Assembly (NCBI RefSeq): GCF_900100305.1
Contig: NZ_FNEY01000022.1
Span: forward strand, 1-64,000
Direction: 5' to 3'
Length of the DNA: 64,000 nt
Source of the DNA: Paracidovorax citrulli
GTDB lineage: Bacteria > Pseudomonadota > Gammaproteobacteria > Burkholderiales > Burkholderiaceae_C
Numbering within the stretch: the first letter of the stretch is position 1; the number at the start of each line of letters is the position of its first letter. Positions 17,037 to 28,504 of the stretch are shown piece after piece. Below the pieces are notes generated by a model, which saw only the letters and a list, made by a program, of their open reading frames with translations, was not told the origin of the DNA and did not search any database. The position numbers and the translations under genes are program-made.

Positions 17037-18749
17037 ATGAGCACTGCACCTACTCGTCCATCCTCCGCTGTGCCGCTGCTGCGCGTGGAGGACCTGCGCG
17101 TGGCCTTCGGCGGCAAGGCGGTCGTGCATGGCGTGGGCTTCGACATCGGCGCGGGCGAGAAGCTGGCGCTGGTGGGCGAATCGGGTTCGGGCAAGACCAT
17201 CACGGCGCTGTCCCTGCTGCGCCTGGCCGCGGACGCGGAGGTGTCCGGCCGGGCGCTGCTGCAGGGACGCGGCCGTGCGCCCGCGCAGGATCTGCTGGCG
17301 CTGCCGGAGCGCGAGATGCGCGGCCTGCGCGGCGGCGACATCGCGATGGTGTTCCAGGAGCCGATGACGGCATTGAACCCGCTGATGCCGGTGGGCCGGC
17401 AGATCGCCGAGGTGCTCCAGCTCAAGCAGGGGTTGTCGCACGCGCAGAGCGCGGCCCAGGCGGTGGAACTGCTGGCCGCGACGGGCGTGCCGGAGCCGGC
17501 GCGGCGCGCGGGCGCCTATCCGCACCAGCTCTCCGGGGGGCAGCGCCAGCGCGCGATGATCGCCATGGCACTGGCCAGCCGGCCGCGCCTGCTGCTGGCG
17601 GACGAGCCCACCACCGCGCTCGACGTGACGCTGCGGGGCCAGATCCTGGAACTGCTGTCGGACCTGCAGCGCCAGACCGGCATGGCGGTGCTGCTCATCA
17701 CGCACGATCTGCACCTGGTGCGGCGTTTCGCGGACCGGGTGGCGGTGATGGAGCGCGGAGTGCTCGTGGAGCAGGGCACCGTGGCGGAGGTGTTCGCCGC
17801 GCCGGCCCATGCCTACACCCGGCGGCTGCTGGGCAGCGTGCCGCGGCGCGATGTGATCGAGGACGTGGTCGAGGATGTGGGGATGGACGCGGATTCCGCT
17901 CCGGCCGCCGGTGCAGCCCGGGCGGAGCCGCCGGCCGCGAGTGCCAGGGGCCTGCGCGTGGCCTACGCCACGCCGCTGCCCGGCCTGCGGGGCTGGTTCC
18001 GGCGCGGCGAATTCGTGGCGGTGAAGGATGCCTATCTGGTGATCCATCCCGGCCGCACGCTGGGCGTGGTGGGAGAGTCGGGATCGGGCAAGTCCACCCT
18101 CGCGCAGGCGCTGCTCGGCCTGCTGCCGTTCAGCGGCGACCTGCAGATCGCCGGCCGGGCATGGGAGCTGCCGGTGCAGCGCAACAGCGCGGCCAACCAG
18201 GCGCTGCGCCGCAGCGTGCAGGTGGTGTTCCAGGATCCGTTCTCGTCGCTCTCCCCCCGGCTCACGGTGGAGGAGATCGTTGGCGAAGGCCTGCGGGTGC
18301 ATGCGCGGCAGGAGAGCGAGGCCGGGCGGCGCGCCCGCGTGGAGGCGGCGCTGGCGGACGTGGGGCTGACGCATGCGCAGTTCCCGGGGCTGCTGGGGCG
18401 CTATCCCCATGAGTTTTCCGGCGGCCAGCGCCAGCGGATCGCGATCGCGCGGGCGCTGATTCTGGAGCCGCGCCTGCTGGTGCTCGACGAGCCCACGAGC
18501 GCGCTGGACGTGACCATCCAGCAGCAGGTGCTGGTGCTGCTGCAGCGCTTGCAGAAGGAGCGCGGGCTGAGCTACCTGCTGATCACCCACGACGTGGCCG
18601 TGATCCGCGCGATGGCGCATGACGTGCTCGTCATGAAGGATGGCGACGTGGTCGAGTCGGGCCGGATGGCCCAGGTGCTCGACGCGCCGCGGCATCCCTA
18701 CACCCGGCGGCTTGTCGCGGCGGCCGGGGAGGGCGCCCTCCCGGCGTGA
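17037..18749 (+). CDS. yejF: Peptide ABC transporter ATP-binding protein YejF (two ATPase domains)
   Basis: This 570-residue cytoplasmic ATPase powers YejBE. It is a tandem of two ABC modules. The first has Walker A GESGSGKT (about residue 47), signature LSGGQRQR and Walker [13 protein letters not shown]. The second has GESGSGKS (about 347), signature FSGGQRQR and Walker [12 protein letters not shown]. Each ends with an HxYTRRL sequence of the oligopeptide-transporter C-terminal region. Both sites look intact. The ATG at 17037 is chosen because the longer frame runs through the repeat element. It ends the operon, and the next gene is convergent. Confidence 0.95.
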   Translation: MSTAPTRPSSAVPLLRVEDLRVAFGGKAVVHGVGFDIGAGEKLALVGESGSGKTITALSLLRLAADAEVSGRALLQGRGRAPAQDLLALPEREMRGLRGGDIAMVFQEPMTALNPLMPVGRQIAEVLQLKQGLSHAQSAAQAVELLAATGVPEPARRAGAYPHQLSGGQRQRAMIAMALASRPRLLLADEPTTALDVTLRGQILELLSDLQRQTGMAVLLITHDLHLVRRFADRVAVMERGVLVEQGTVAEVFAAPAHAYTRRLLGSVPRRDVIEDVVEDVGMDADSAPAAGAARAEPPAASARGLRVAYATPLPGLRGWFRRGEFVAVKDAYLVIHPGRTLGVVGESGSGKSTLAQALLGLLPFSGDLQIAGRAWELPVQRNSAANQALRRSVQVVFQDPFSSLSPRLTVEEIVGEGLRVHARQESEAGRRARVEAALADVGLTHAQFPGLLGRYPHEFSGGQRQRIAIARALILEPRLLVLDEPTSALDVTIQQQVLVLLQRLQKERGLSYLLITHDVAVIRAMAHDVLVMKDGDVVESGRMAQVLDAPRHPYTRRLVAAAGEGALPA

Positions 18750-18806
18750 GCCGCTGCGCGGCCGTGGCGCGGATGCCGCCGGCCACGGAACCTTTGCGCC
18801 CGGCGT

Positions 18807-21113
18807 TCAGCGTGGCGGCTGCGCGCCGGAGGGCGCCGGTCCGGGGGCAGGCGCTGCAGGCGGAACGACCTCGGGCTCCTGTTCGGGGCCCGCATACATC
18901 CGGAAATGCTGCTTGTCTGCACGCTTGGCGGTGTAGAGCGCCACGTCGGCGCTGCGGCACAGTTCCTCGAAGCTGGAGCCGTGCTGCGGGAACATCGCGA
19001 TACCGCCGCTGAGGCCGATCCGCCGCGACTCGCCCTGCAGGTCGAAGGGCGCCTCGCAGGCGGCCACGATCTTGCGGGCGACGTGGCAGGCCTGCTCGGG
19101 ATGTTCCACGATGGGCAGGAGCACGATGAACTCGTCGCCGCCCTGGCGGCAGACGGTGTCCGAGCGGCGCACGCAGCGGGAGAAGCGCCGGGCGACCTGG
19201 ACCAGCAGCAGATCGCCGGCATCGTGGCCCAGCGTGTCGTTCACCTGCTTGAAGCCGTCGAGGTCGATATACATCAGGGCGAGGCCGTGTCCGTCGCGGC
19301 GTGCCTGGGCGATGGCCTGCTGGGCGCGGTCCTGCAGCAGCACCCGGTTGGGCAGGTCGGTCAGCATGTCGTGCTGCGCGAGATGGGCCATGCGGCGTGC
19401 CAGTGCCGTCGCCTCGGTCACGTCCCGCAGCACCATCACGGTGCCCGTGATCTGTCCGTGCCGGTCGGTGATGGGGCTGACGCTGTTTTCCACGTCGATG
19501 CGGCGGCCGTCGCGACAGTGCAGCACGAGGCCGCGCACGGCCGGTATGGCTTGCGCGCCCGACAGCGCGCTGCGGGCCGGATGCTCCGCGGGCACACCGT
19601 TGGCGGTGCAGAGGGGGGCGACCTCGTCGATGTCCCGGCCGGCGGCGTGGAAGGCCTGCCAGCCCGTTATCTTCTCTGCCACGGGGTTGATGTAGGTCAC
19701 GTGGCCCGAGGCGTCCGTGCACAGCACGGCGTCGCCGATGGACTGCAGCGTGAGGCGGACCAGTTCCTTCTCCTCGAAGAGCAGGTCTTCCATGCGCTTG
19801 CGTTCGGTGAGGTCGTCGATCTGCACGAAGATGCCCTGGGCCTGCGCTCCGTCCATGTCCGGAACGCAGGACACCATCATGTGCCGCACTTCGCCCGACG
19901 ATAACGGCACCGACCGTTCATAGACCTGCCTGCGGCCCTGCAGCGCACGCTGCAGGTACGGCCGAGCGGTCTCGCAGGCCTCGGCGGGCAGCAGCTCCTC
20001 GATGGGCCGGCCCTGGATCTCTTCCTGCGTCATGCCGAGCCAGTCGAGATAGGCCTGGTTGGCGAAGCGGTTGCGCAGATTGCGGTCCCAGTAGGCGACC
20101 AGCGACGGCAGGTTGTCGAGGATGGTGCGCATGTCGTGCTGCGCGCGCTGCAGCTGCGCGGCCACGTTCTGCCGGCGCGCCAGCTCGCGCGCGAACAGCA
20201 GGGCGAGGCCCAGGCAGGCCGCCATGAGCAGGGCGGCGAAGCTCCCCAGGATCACCGCGTTGCGCTGCCATTGCGAGAGGATGCTGTCCACCGACTGGGC
20301 CACGGAAACCACGAGCGGGTAATCTCTCACGTGCCGGAAGGCGTGGAGCCGCGGGATGCCGTCCTGCGCCTCGTCCGAGGATTCGGTGAAATGGCCTTCG
20401 CGTTCCTGCAGGAGGCGCTCCAGATGGGCGTGCGCCACCGGCTCTCCGACGCCGCGGATCTGCCCGGGAAAGCGCGAAACCGCCGTGCCGTCCGTGCGGA
20501 CGATCTCGGCGAGGCTCTGGGGGCCCAGGCCGAGCGATCCGAACAGTTCGTTGAAGTAGCTGAGCCGGATCGTGCCCACGACCACCCCGCCGAAACTGCC
20601 GTCCTGGTGAAAAAAGGCGCGGCTCATCGCCAGGCTGTACTCGCCCGTCACCCGTCCCCGGATGGGCCGGCCGACGTACACGCCCCGGTCCCTCTCGCGC
20701 ATGTGGAACTGGAAGTAGTCCCGGTCGGCCAGGTTGGGCATCTTGCTGGCGGGCGTGGCGCCGGCCGACATCAGGACGTTGCCCCCCGGGTCGATCACCG
20801 CCACGGAGCCCAGGCCCCGGCTGCGCAGCGAGTGGTCGAACAGCATGGCGTGCTGCACGTCGGCCGGCAGGCTGGCGAGGTCGGGCCGGCCCAGGATCTC
20901 CACCACGCCCGCCAGTGAATGGTCGAAACTGTCGAGCGTGCGCCCGATGCTCTGCTCGAGCGTGCGCGCGAGCGCCGTGTTGGCGTCGCGCGCGTAGTTC
21001 CATTCATCGTCGCGGATGGTCAGGATGGCCCGCGCGAAGAGCGCCCCGATGCCGACCGACAGCGCGATGGCCAGCAGGAGCATTCGGTAGTGCAGGGTCA
21101 GGCGCATGGACAT
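18807..21113 (-). CDS. Membrane diguanylate cyclase with periplasmic sensor, two PAS domains and GGDEF
   Basis: This 768-residue inner-membrane signalling protein is predicted to make cyclic di-GMP from two GTP. The order is: span (about 9-30), periplasmic Cache-type sensor (about 31-285, with DRDYFQFHM and YVGRPIRGR), second span (about 288-308), PAS (about 325-435), PAS with PAC (about 448-570), and GGDEF domain (about 590-740). The active motif GGDEF is at 658-662 and a product-inhibition I-site RRSD at 649-652, so it looks both active and feedback-regulated. No EAL domain follows. The C-terminal tail is proline/alanine-rich. The ligand of the Cache domain is unknown. The gene is single, convergent with yejF. 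Confidence 0.93.
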   Translation of the reverse strand: MSMRLTLHYRMLLLAIALSVGIGALFARAILTIRDDEWNYARDANTALARTLEQSIGRTLDSFDHSLAGVVEILGRPDLASLPADVQHAMLFDHSLRSRGLGSVAVIDPGGNVLMSAGATPASKMPNLADRDYFQFHMRERDRGVYVGRPIRGRVTGEYSLAMSRAFFHQDGSFGGVVVGTIRLSYFNELFGSLGLGPQSLAEIVRTDGTAVSRFPGQIRGVGEPVAHAHLERLLQEREGHFTESSDEAQDGIPRLHAFRHVRDYPLVVSVAQSVDSILSQWQRNAVILGSFAALLMAACLGLALLFARELARRQNVAAQLQRAQHDMRTILDNLPSLVAYWDRNLRNRFANQAYLDWLGMTQEEIQGRPIEELLPAEACETARPYLQRALQGRRQVYERSVPLSSGEVRHMMVSCVPDMDGAQAQGIFVQIDDLTERKRMEDLLFEEKELVRLTLQSIGDAVLCTDASGHVTYINPVAEKITGWQAFHAAGRDIDEVAPLCTANGVPAEHPARSALSGAQAIPAVRGLVLHCRDGRRIDVENSVSPITDRHGQITGTVMVLRDVTEATALARRMAHLAQHDMLTDLPNRVLLQDRAQQAIAQARRDGHGLALMYIDLDGFKQVNDTLGHDAGDLLLVQVARRFSRCVRRSDTVCRQGGDEFIVLLPIVEHPEQACHVARKIVAACEAPFDLQGESRRIGLSGGIAMFPQHGSSFEELCRSADVALYTAKRADKQHFRMYAGPEQEPEVVPPAAPAPGPAPSGAQPPR

Positions 21114-21191
21114 GTGCAGCGGGCGGCACGGGTCCGCGCGGAAACGGCAGGGGGGAGGGTGGCCCGCGGCGCGGCGGGCTCCCCCGTATTG

Positions 21192-22244
21192 TCACCGCCC
21201 GTGGGTGTGCGGTGCAAACAGGTCCCAGGTCGCGATGAACAGCGCCGCGATGACGGGGCCGATCACGAAGCCCGTGAGCCCGAAGAGGGACATGCCGCCC
21301 AGCGTGGAGATGAGGACGACGTAGTCGGGCATCTTGGTGTCCTTGCCCACCAGCACCGGGCGCAGGACGTTGTCCACGAGTCCGATCACGCCGATGCCGA
21401 AGGCCGCGAGGCCCACGCCCTGCCAGACGGCACCGGTGGCCAGCAGGTACAGGGCCACGGGGGCCCAGATCAGGCCGGCGCCGACGGCCGGCAGCAGCGA
21501 CAGGAAGGCCATGAGCACGCCCCAGAGCACGGGGGCCTGGATGGCCAGGAACCAGAAGGCCAGCCCGCCCAGGGCGCCCTGGGCCGCGGCCACCGCGATG
21601 TTGCCCTTGACGGTGGCGCGGATCACGGTGGTGAACTTGGTGGCGAGCTGGCGCTTGTGGCCTTCGTCCAGGGGCGTGGCCTCGCGGATGCGCGCTGCCA
21701 GGGCCGGGCCGTCGCGCAGCAGGAAGAACAGCAGGTAGAGCATGATGCCGAAGCTCACCACGAACTGCAGCGTGTTCTGCCCGAAGTCGATCGCCTTGCC
21801 GCCCACGAATTGCGTGGCCTGCACGGTGACGGACGACAGCCGCGCCTGCAGTTCGGACGCCGTGGTCAGGTCGAGCCGGTCGAGGATCTGCATCGCCCAG
21901 GAAGGCATCGCCGCCATCACCTGGTGGAAGTAGGCCGTGAAGTCCAGCTGCCCGGAGCGGATCCGCTCGTAGATCAGGCTGGCTTCCTGGACCAGGGAGA
22001 CGGTGATCAGGGTCACCGGCAGGATCACGACCAGCAGGCACAGCGTGAGCGTGCACAGGGCTGCCAGATTCGTGCGGCGCGGCATGAGCCGCAGCAGCCG
22101 GCGGTGCATGGGGGCAAAGAGGATGGCGAGGATGACCCCCCAGAAAACCGCGCCGTGGAATGGCCAGAGGATGGCCAGGAAGGCCAGGCTGACGGCGATC
22201 AGCAGGGCGATGAACGTGCGGTTCTGCAGCAGGGTGGTCTTCAT
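21192..22244 (-). CDS. AI-2E family (PerM-like) transporter
   Basis: This 350-residue multi-span inner-membrane protein has about eight hydrophobic segments: an N-terminal pair (10-45), one near 60-85, a soluble stretch 90-150, then clusters from 155 to 340. The family signature GLVDNVLRPVLVG lies near residue 285, with GGMSLFGLTGFVIGPV after it. Members of this family (TqsA, YdiK, PerM) export small molecules or ions; the substrate here is unknown. It lies divergent from sucA and may be co-oriented with the diguanylate cyclase downstream, 78 bases away. Confidence 0.9.
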   Translation of the reverse strand: MKTTLLQNRTFIALLIAVSLAFLAILWPFHGAVFWGVILAILFAPMHRRLLRLMPRRTNLAALCTLTLCLLVVILPVTLITVSLVQEASLIYERIRSGQLDFTAYFHQVMAAMPSWAMQILDRLDLTTASELQARLSSVTVQATQFVGGKAIDFGQNTLQFVVSFGIMLYLLFFLLRDGPALAARIREATPLDEGHKRQLATKFTTVIRATVKGNIAVAAAQGALGGLAFWFLAIQAPVLWGVLMAFLSLLPAVGAGLIWAPVALYLLATGAVWQGVGLAAFGIGVIGLVDNVLRPVLVGKDTKMPDYVVLISTLGGMSLFGLTGFVIGPVIAALFIATWDLFAPHTHGR

Positions 22245-22469
22245 GGCTCGACGGTGGCGGACACTGGCGCAAATGTACGCGAGGACGGCCGCTCCGCCCT
22301 GTGGGACACGGCCGGTTAGGCGCTGCCCGTGATCGGTGGCACAATCGTGGGCGCAAGATTCAAGGCCCTTCCCCGAGCCACAGTCGCATCCGCCAACCGG
22401 TTCAGCCGTGTCGCGGAAGGTTTTACCAACCAGCTAATGCTTCCCGCAGGGAAGCGGAGGTCAGCGGAA

Positions 22470-25349
22470 ATGAGCGAGACGACGTCCGTCTATCAAGCCT
22501 ACCAGGGCAATACCTACCTCTTCGGCGGCAATGCGCCCTATGTCGAAGAGATGTACGAGAGCTATCTCGTCAACCCGGGCAGCGTGCCCGACACGTGGCG
22601 CGAGTACTTCGACGCGCTGCAGCACGTGCCCGCCGTGGATGGCTCCAACGCCAAGGACGTCCCCCACCAGCCCGTCATCAGCGCCTTCGCGGAGCGCGCC
22701 AAGCAGGGCGGCACCCAGGTCGTGGTGGCCACCGGCGCGGATTCCGAACTCGGCCGCAAGCGCACCGCCGTCCAGCAGCTCATCTCCGCCTACCGCAACG
22801 TCGGCCAGCGCTGGGCCGACCTCGATCCGCTCAAGCGCACCGAGCGTCCCTCCATTCCCGAGCTGGAACCCTCCTTCTACGGCTTCAGCGATGCCGACCA
22901 GGAGACCGTGTTCAACACCAGCAACACGTTCTTCGGCAAGGAGTCGATGCCGCTGCGCGAGCTGATCAACGCGCTGCGCGAAACGTACTGCGGCACGATC
23001 GGTGTCGAATACATGTACGCCTCCGACCAGAACCAGAAGCGCTGGTGGCAGGAAAAGCTCGAGACCATCCGCAGCAAGCCGAATTTCGTCAACGAGAAGA
23101 AAAAGCAGATCCTCGACCGCCTGACGGCCGCCGAAGGCCTGGAACGCTTCCTACACACCAAGTACGTCGGCCAGAAGCGCTTCTCGCTCGAAGGCGGCGA
23201 GAGCTTCATCGCCGCCATGGACGAGCTGATCCAGTCGGCCGGTACCAAGGGCGTGCAGGAGATCGTCATCGGCATGGCCCACCGCGGCCGCCTGAACGTG
23301 CTGGTGAACACCCTGGGCAAGATGCCCAAGGACCTGTTCGCCGAGTTCGACCACACGGCGCCCGAAGACCTGCCGGCCGGCGACGTGAAGTACCACCAGG
23401 GCTTCAGCTCCGACGTCTCCACCCCCGGCGGCCCGGTCCACCTGTCGCTGGCGTTCAACCCTTCCCACCTGGAAATCGTGAACCCCGTGGTGGAAGGCTC
23501 GGTGCGCGCGCGCATGGACCGCCGCGGCGACCCGCACGGCCAGCAGGTGCTGCCTGTGCTGGTGCACGGCGACGCGGCCTTCGCCGGCCAGGGCGTCATC
23601 CAGGAAACGCTGGCGCTGGCCCAGACCCGCGGCTACTCCACGGGCGGCACGGTGCACATCGTGATCAACAACCAGATCGGCTTCACCACCTCCGATCCGC
23701 GCGACAGCCGCTCGACGCTGTACTGCACGGACGTGGTCAAGATGATCGAGTCGCCCGTGCTGCACGTGAACGGCGACGATCCGGAAGCCGTGGTGCTGGC
23801 CACGCAGCTGGCCCTCGAGTTCCGCATGGAATTCAAGAAGGACGTGGTGGTGGACATCATCTGCTACCGCAAGCTGGGCCACAACGAGCAGGACACGCCG
23901 GCGCTCACGCAGCCGCTGATGTACAAGAAGATCGGCCAGCATCCCGGCACGCGCCGCCTCTACGCCGACAAGCTGGCAGCCCAGGGCCTGGGCGAGACGC
24001 TGGGCGACGACATGGCCAAGGCCTACCGCGCCGCCATGGACGCCGGCAAGCACACGGTCGATCCGGTGCTGACCAACTTCAAGAGCAAGTACGCCGTGGA
24101 CTGGAGCCCGTTCCTGGGCAAGAAGTGGACGGATGCCGGCGACACCGCGATCCCGCTCACCGAGTGGAAGCGCCTGGCCGAGCGCATCACGACCATCCCC
24201 GAAGGCGTCACGCCGCACCCGCTGGTCAAGAAGGTCTATGACGACCGCGCCGCCATGGGCCGCGGCGAAGTCAACGTGGACTGGGGCATGGGCGAGCACA
24301 TGGCCTTCGCGTCGCTCGTGGCCAGCGGCTTCCCGGTGCGCCTGTCGGGCGAGGACTGCGGCCGCGGCACGTTCACGCACCGCCACGCCGTGATCCACGA
24401 CCAGAACCGCGAGAAGTGGAACGAGGGCACCTACGTGCCGCTGCAGAACGTCAGCGAGAACCAGGCCCCGTTCGTCGTGATCGACTCCATCCTGTCCGAA
24501 GAGGCGGTGCTGGGCTTCGAGTACGGCTATGCCTCCAACGATCCCAACACCCTGGTGATCTGGGAAGCGCAGTTCGGCGACTTCGCCAACGGCGCGCAGG
24601 TGGTGATCGACCAGTTCATCGCCTCCGGCGAAGTGAAGTGGGGCCGCGTGAACGGCATCACGCTGATGCTGCCGCACGGCTACGAAGGCCAGGGCCCCGA
24701 GCACAGCTCGGCCCGCCTGGAGCGCTTCATGCAGCTGGCCGCGGACGCCAACATGCAGATCGTGCAGCCCACCACGGCCAGCCAGATCTTCCACGTGCTG
24801 CGCCGCCAGATGGTGCGCCACCTGCGCAAGCCGCTGGTCATCATGACGCCCAAGTCGCTGCTGCGGAACAAGGACGCGACCTCGCCGCTGTCCGAATTCA
24901 CGAAGGGCAGCTTCCAGACCGTGATCCCGGAGCAGAACGAGGCCATCGACAAGAAGGCCGACAAGGTCAAGCGCGTGATCGCCTGCTCGGGCAAGGTGTA
25001 CTACGACCTCGTGAAGAAGCGCGAGGAAAAGGGCGCCGACGACGTCGCGATCCTGCGCGTGGAACAGCTCTATCCGTTCCCGCACAAGGCCTTCGCCGCC
25101 GAGATCAAGAAGTACCCGCATGCGACCGAGATCGTGTGGTGCCAGGACGAGCCGCAGAACCAGGGCGCCTGGTTCTTCGTGCAGCACTACATCCACGAGA
25201 ACATGCTCGACGGGCAGAAGCTGGGCTACTCCGGCCGCGCGGCGTCCGCATCGCCGGCCGTGGGCTACTCGCACCTGCACCAGGAGCAGCAGAAGGCGCT
25301 GGTCGATGGCGCGTTCGGCAAGCTCAAGGGTTTCGTCCTCGCCAAGTGA
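22470..25349 (+). CDS. sucA: 2-oxoglutarate dehydrogenase E1 component
   Basis: This 959-residue ThDP-dependent enzyme decarboxylates 2-oxoglutarate in the citric acid cycle and passes the succinyl group to E2. Recognisable parts are the N-terminal NTYLFGGNAPYVEEMY, GMAHRGRLNVL, the ThDP site HGDAAFAGQG with VINNQIGFTTSDP (about residues 370-410), and the C-terminal EAQFGDFANGAQ and LPHGYEGQGPEHSSARLERF. Length matches the family. The ATG at 22470 has GCGGAGG ten bases upstream; the longer frame is not needed. It heads sucA-odhB-lpdA, so all three subunits of the complex are encoded together. Confidence 0.97.
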   Translation: MSETTSVYQAYQGNTYLFGGNAPYVEEMYESYLVNPGSVPDTWREYFDALQHVPAVDGSNAKDVPHQPVISAFAERAKQGGTQVVVATGADSELGRKRTAVQQLISAYRNVGQRWADLDPLKRTERPSIPELEPSFYGFSDADQETVFNTSNTFFGKESMPLRELINALRETYCGTIGVEYMYASDQNQKRWWQEKLETIRSKPNFVNEKKKQILDRLTAAEGLERFLHTKYVGQKRFSLEGGESFIAAMDELIQSAGTKGVQEIVIGMAHRGRLNVLVNTLGKMPKDLFAEFDHTAPEDLPAGDVKYHQGFSSDVSTPGGPVHLSLAFNPSHLEIVNPVVEGSVRARMDRRGDPHGQQVLPVLVHGDAAFAGQGVIQETLALAQTRGYSTGGTVHIVINNQIGFTTSDPRDSRSTLYCTDVVKMIESPVLHVNGDDPEAVVLATQLALEFRMEFKKDVVVDIICYRKLGHNEQDTPALTQPLMYKKIGQHPGTRRLYADKLAAQGLGETLGDDMAKAYRAAMDAGKHTVDPVLTNFKSKYAVDWSPFLGKKWTDAGDTAIPLTEWKRLAERITTIPEGVTPHPLVKKVYDDRAAMGRGEVNVDWGMGEHMAFASLVASGFPVRLSGEDCGRGTFTHRHAVIHDQNREKWNEGTYVPLQNVSENQAPFVVIDSILSEEAVLGFEYGYASNDPNTLVIWEAQFGDFANGAQVVIDQFIASGEVKWGRVNGITLMLPHGYEGQGPEHSSARLERFMQLAADANMQIVQPTTASQIFHVLRRQMVRHLRKPLVIMTPKSLLRNKDATSPLSEFTKGSFQTVIPEQNEAIDKKADKVKRVIACSGKVYYDLVKKREEKGADDVAILRVEQLYPFPHKAFAAEIKKYPHATEIVWCQDEPQNQGAWFFVQHYIHENMLDGQKLGYSGRAASASPAVGYSHLHQEQQKALVDGAFGKLKGFVLAK

Positions 25350-25423
25350 GCGCGTGAATCCCGACCCCGCGAACCGCATCCCACAGCGACACAACACGTT
25401 CTGAAAGAATCGAAAGAATCGTC

Positions 25424-26707
25424 ATGGCTATCGTAGAAGTCAAAGTCCCCCAACTGTCCGAATCCGTGGCCGAGGCCACGATGCTCTCCTGGAAGAAGAA
25501 GGCCGGCGAGGCCGTCGCCATCGATGAGATCCTGATCGAGATCGAAACCGACAAGGTCGTGCTCGAAGTGCCCGCGCCGGCCGCCGGCGTGCTGGCCGAG
25601 ATCGTGCAGGGCGACGGTGCCACCGTGGTGGCCGACCAGGTCATCGCCAAGATCGACACCGAAGGCAAGGCCGGTGCCGCCGCCGCGCCCGCGCAGTCCG
25701 CCCCGACCGCCGCCGCCCAGGCGCCCGCCGTGGCCGCCGCAGCGGCCGACGCCGCCCCTGCCGCGGGCGGCTCCAAGGGTGACGTGGCCATGCCCGCCGC
25801 CGCCAAGCTGCTGGCCGACAACAACCTCTCCGTCTCGGCCGTGTCCGGCACCGGCAAGGACGGCCGCGTGACCAAGGGCGACGTGCTGGCTGCCGTGGCC
25901 GGCGGTGCTGCCGCCAAGCCTGCCGCCGCCCCGGGCGCCATCCCCACGGGCGTGCCCACCAAGGCGCTGCCCCAGGTGGCATCGCCCGCCGCGCCGAACC
26001 TGGGCGACCGCCCCGAGCAGCGCGTGCCCATGAGCCGCCTGCGCGCCCGCATCGCCGAGCGCCTGCTGCAGTCGCAGTCCACCAACGCCATCCTGACCAC
26101 CTTCAACGAGGTGAACATGGCCCCGGTGATGGAACTGCGCAAGAAGTTCCAGGACAGCTTCACCAAGGAGCACGGCACCAAGCTGGGCTTCATGAGCTTC
26201 TTCGTGAAGGCGGCCGTGCACGCGCTCAAGAAGTTCCCGGTGCTGAATGCCTCGGTGGACGGCAACGACATCGTCTATCACGGCTACTTCGACATCGGCA
26301 TCGCCGTCGGTTCGCCCCGTGGCCTGGTGGTGCCGATCCTGCGCAACGCCGACCAGATGAGCTTCGCCGACATCGAGAAGAAGATCGCCGAGTTCGGCAA
26401 GAAGGCCCAGGAAGGCAAGCTCGGCATCGAGGAGATGACCGGCGGCACGTTCTCGATCTCCAACGGCGGCACCTTCGGCTCGATGCTGTCCACCCCCATC
26501 ATCAACCCGCCGCAATCGGCCATCCTGGGCGTGCACGCCACCAAGGACCGCGCCGTGGTGGAAAACGGCCAGATCGTGGTGCGCCCGATGAACTACCTGG
26601 CGATGTCGTACGACCACCGCATCATCGACGGCCGCGAAGCCGTGCTGGGCCTGGTGGCGATGAAGGACGCGCTGGAAGATCCGGCCCGCCTGCTGTTCGA
26701 TATTTGA
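25424..26707 (+). CDS. odhB: Dihydrolipoyl succinyltransferase (E2) of 2-oxoglutarate dehydrogenase
   Basis: This 427-residue core subunit transfers the succinyl group from lipoyl-lysine to CoA. A lipoyl domain (1-77) carries Lys44 in the ETDKVVLE motif. An Ala/Pro-rich linker follows (about 80-120), then the peripheral E1/E3-binding domain (about 123-160), a second Ala/Pro linker and the catalytic domain (about 195-427), with His398 and Asp402 in YDHRIIDG. There is one lipoyl domain only, as in proteobacterial SucB/OdhB. It lies 74 bases after sucA. A repeat element starts four bases after its stop, before lpdA. Confidence 0.97.
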   Translation: MAIVEVKVPQLSESVAEATMLSWKKKAGEAVAIDEILIEIETDKVVLEVPAPAAGVLAEIVQGDGATVVADQVIAKIDTEGKAGAAAAPAQSAPTAAAQAPAVAAAAADAAPAAGGSKGDVAMPAAAKLLADNNLSVSAVSGTGKDGRVTKGDVLAAVAGGAAAKPAAAPGAIPTGVPTKALPQVASPAAPNLGDRPEQRVPMSRLRARIAERLLQSQSTNAILTTFNEVNMAPVMELRKKFQDSFTKEHGTKLGFMSFFVKAAVHALKKFPVLNASVDGNDIVYHGYFDIGIAVGSPRGLVVPILRNADQMSFADIEKKIAEFGKKAQEGKLGIEEMTGGTFSISNGGTFGSMLSTPIINPPQSAILGVHATKDRAVVENGQIVVRPMNYLAMSYDHRIIDGREAVLGLVAMKDALEDPARLLFDI

Positions 26708-26710
26708 TGG

Positions 26711-26835
26711 ACCAACCCCCTGAGGCGCCTTGCGCCTTCCCCCTTCTCTCGGCTTGCTGCGCAATCCGGGAAGGGGGACACCGCCAGCGCTGCGGGGCGG
26801 CCCTTGCGCGGCGGTCGCTGGCCTGGGCTCCGCGC
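26711..26835 (+). repeat. Interspersed intergenic repeat, copy C (odhB/lpdA)
   Basis: It starts four bases after the odhB stop with ACCAACCCCCTGAGGCGC. CTTCCCCCTTCTCTCGG then pairs with CCGGGAAGGGGG (about 26739-26778). Next come GACACCGCCAGCGC and GGGGCGGCCCTTGCGCGGCGG, matching copy B nearly exactly. The rest of the 250-base odhB-lpdA gap (to 26959) holds no gene. Confidence 0.8.
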
Positions 26836-26959
26836 ATGGCGTGGGCAGGGGTGTTGCACAGCGCCGTGAAGACCGAAATCCATTGACGGACCCACATGCA
26901 TGGTTGGCCCCGGCCAGCCGGGCAGTGGGTCTTTCTCCAACTGACACAGTGAGAACGAC

Positions 26960-28387
<1,428 letters not shown>

Positions 28388-28504
28388 TCGCGCGCCGATC
28401 GGGAGCGCGCCGCGCTCCCCCGGGCTGCCGGCGCGCGCATCCGCGTGCCGGCAGCCGTTGTTTTTCATGTGGATGCGTTGATCGATTGCGTGGGAGAGAC
28501 GTCC

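Noticed and set aside
28445-28504. GTG at 28445 as the start of zapE
   Set aside because: It adds 20 residues unlike the family, and the GTG at 28505 has a GGGAGAG site at normal distance.
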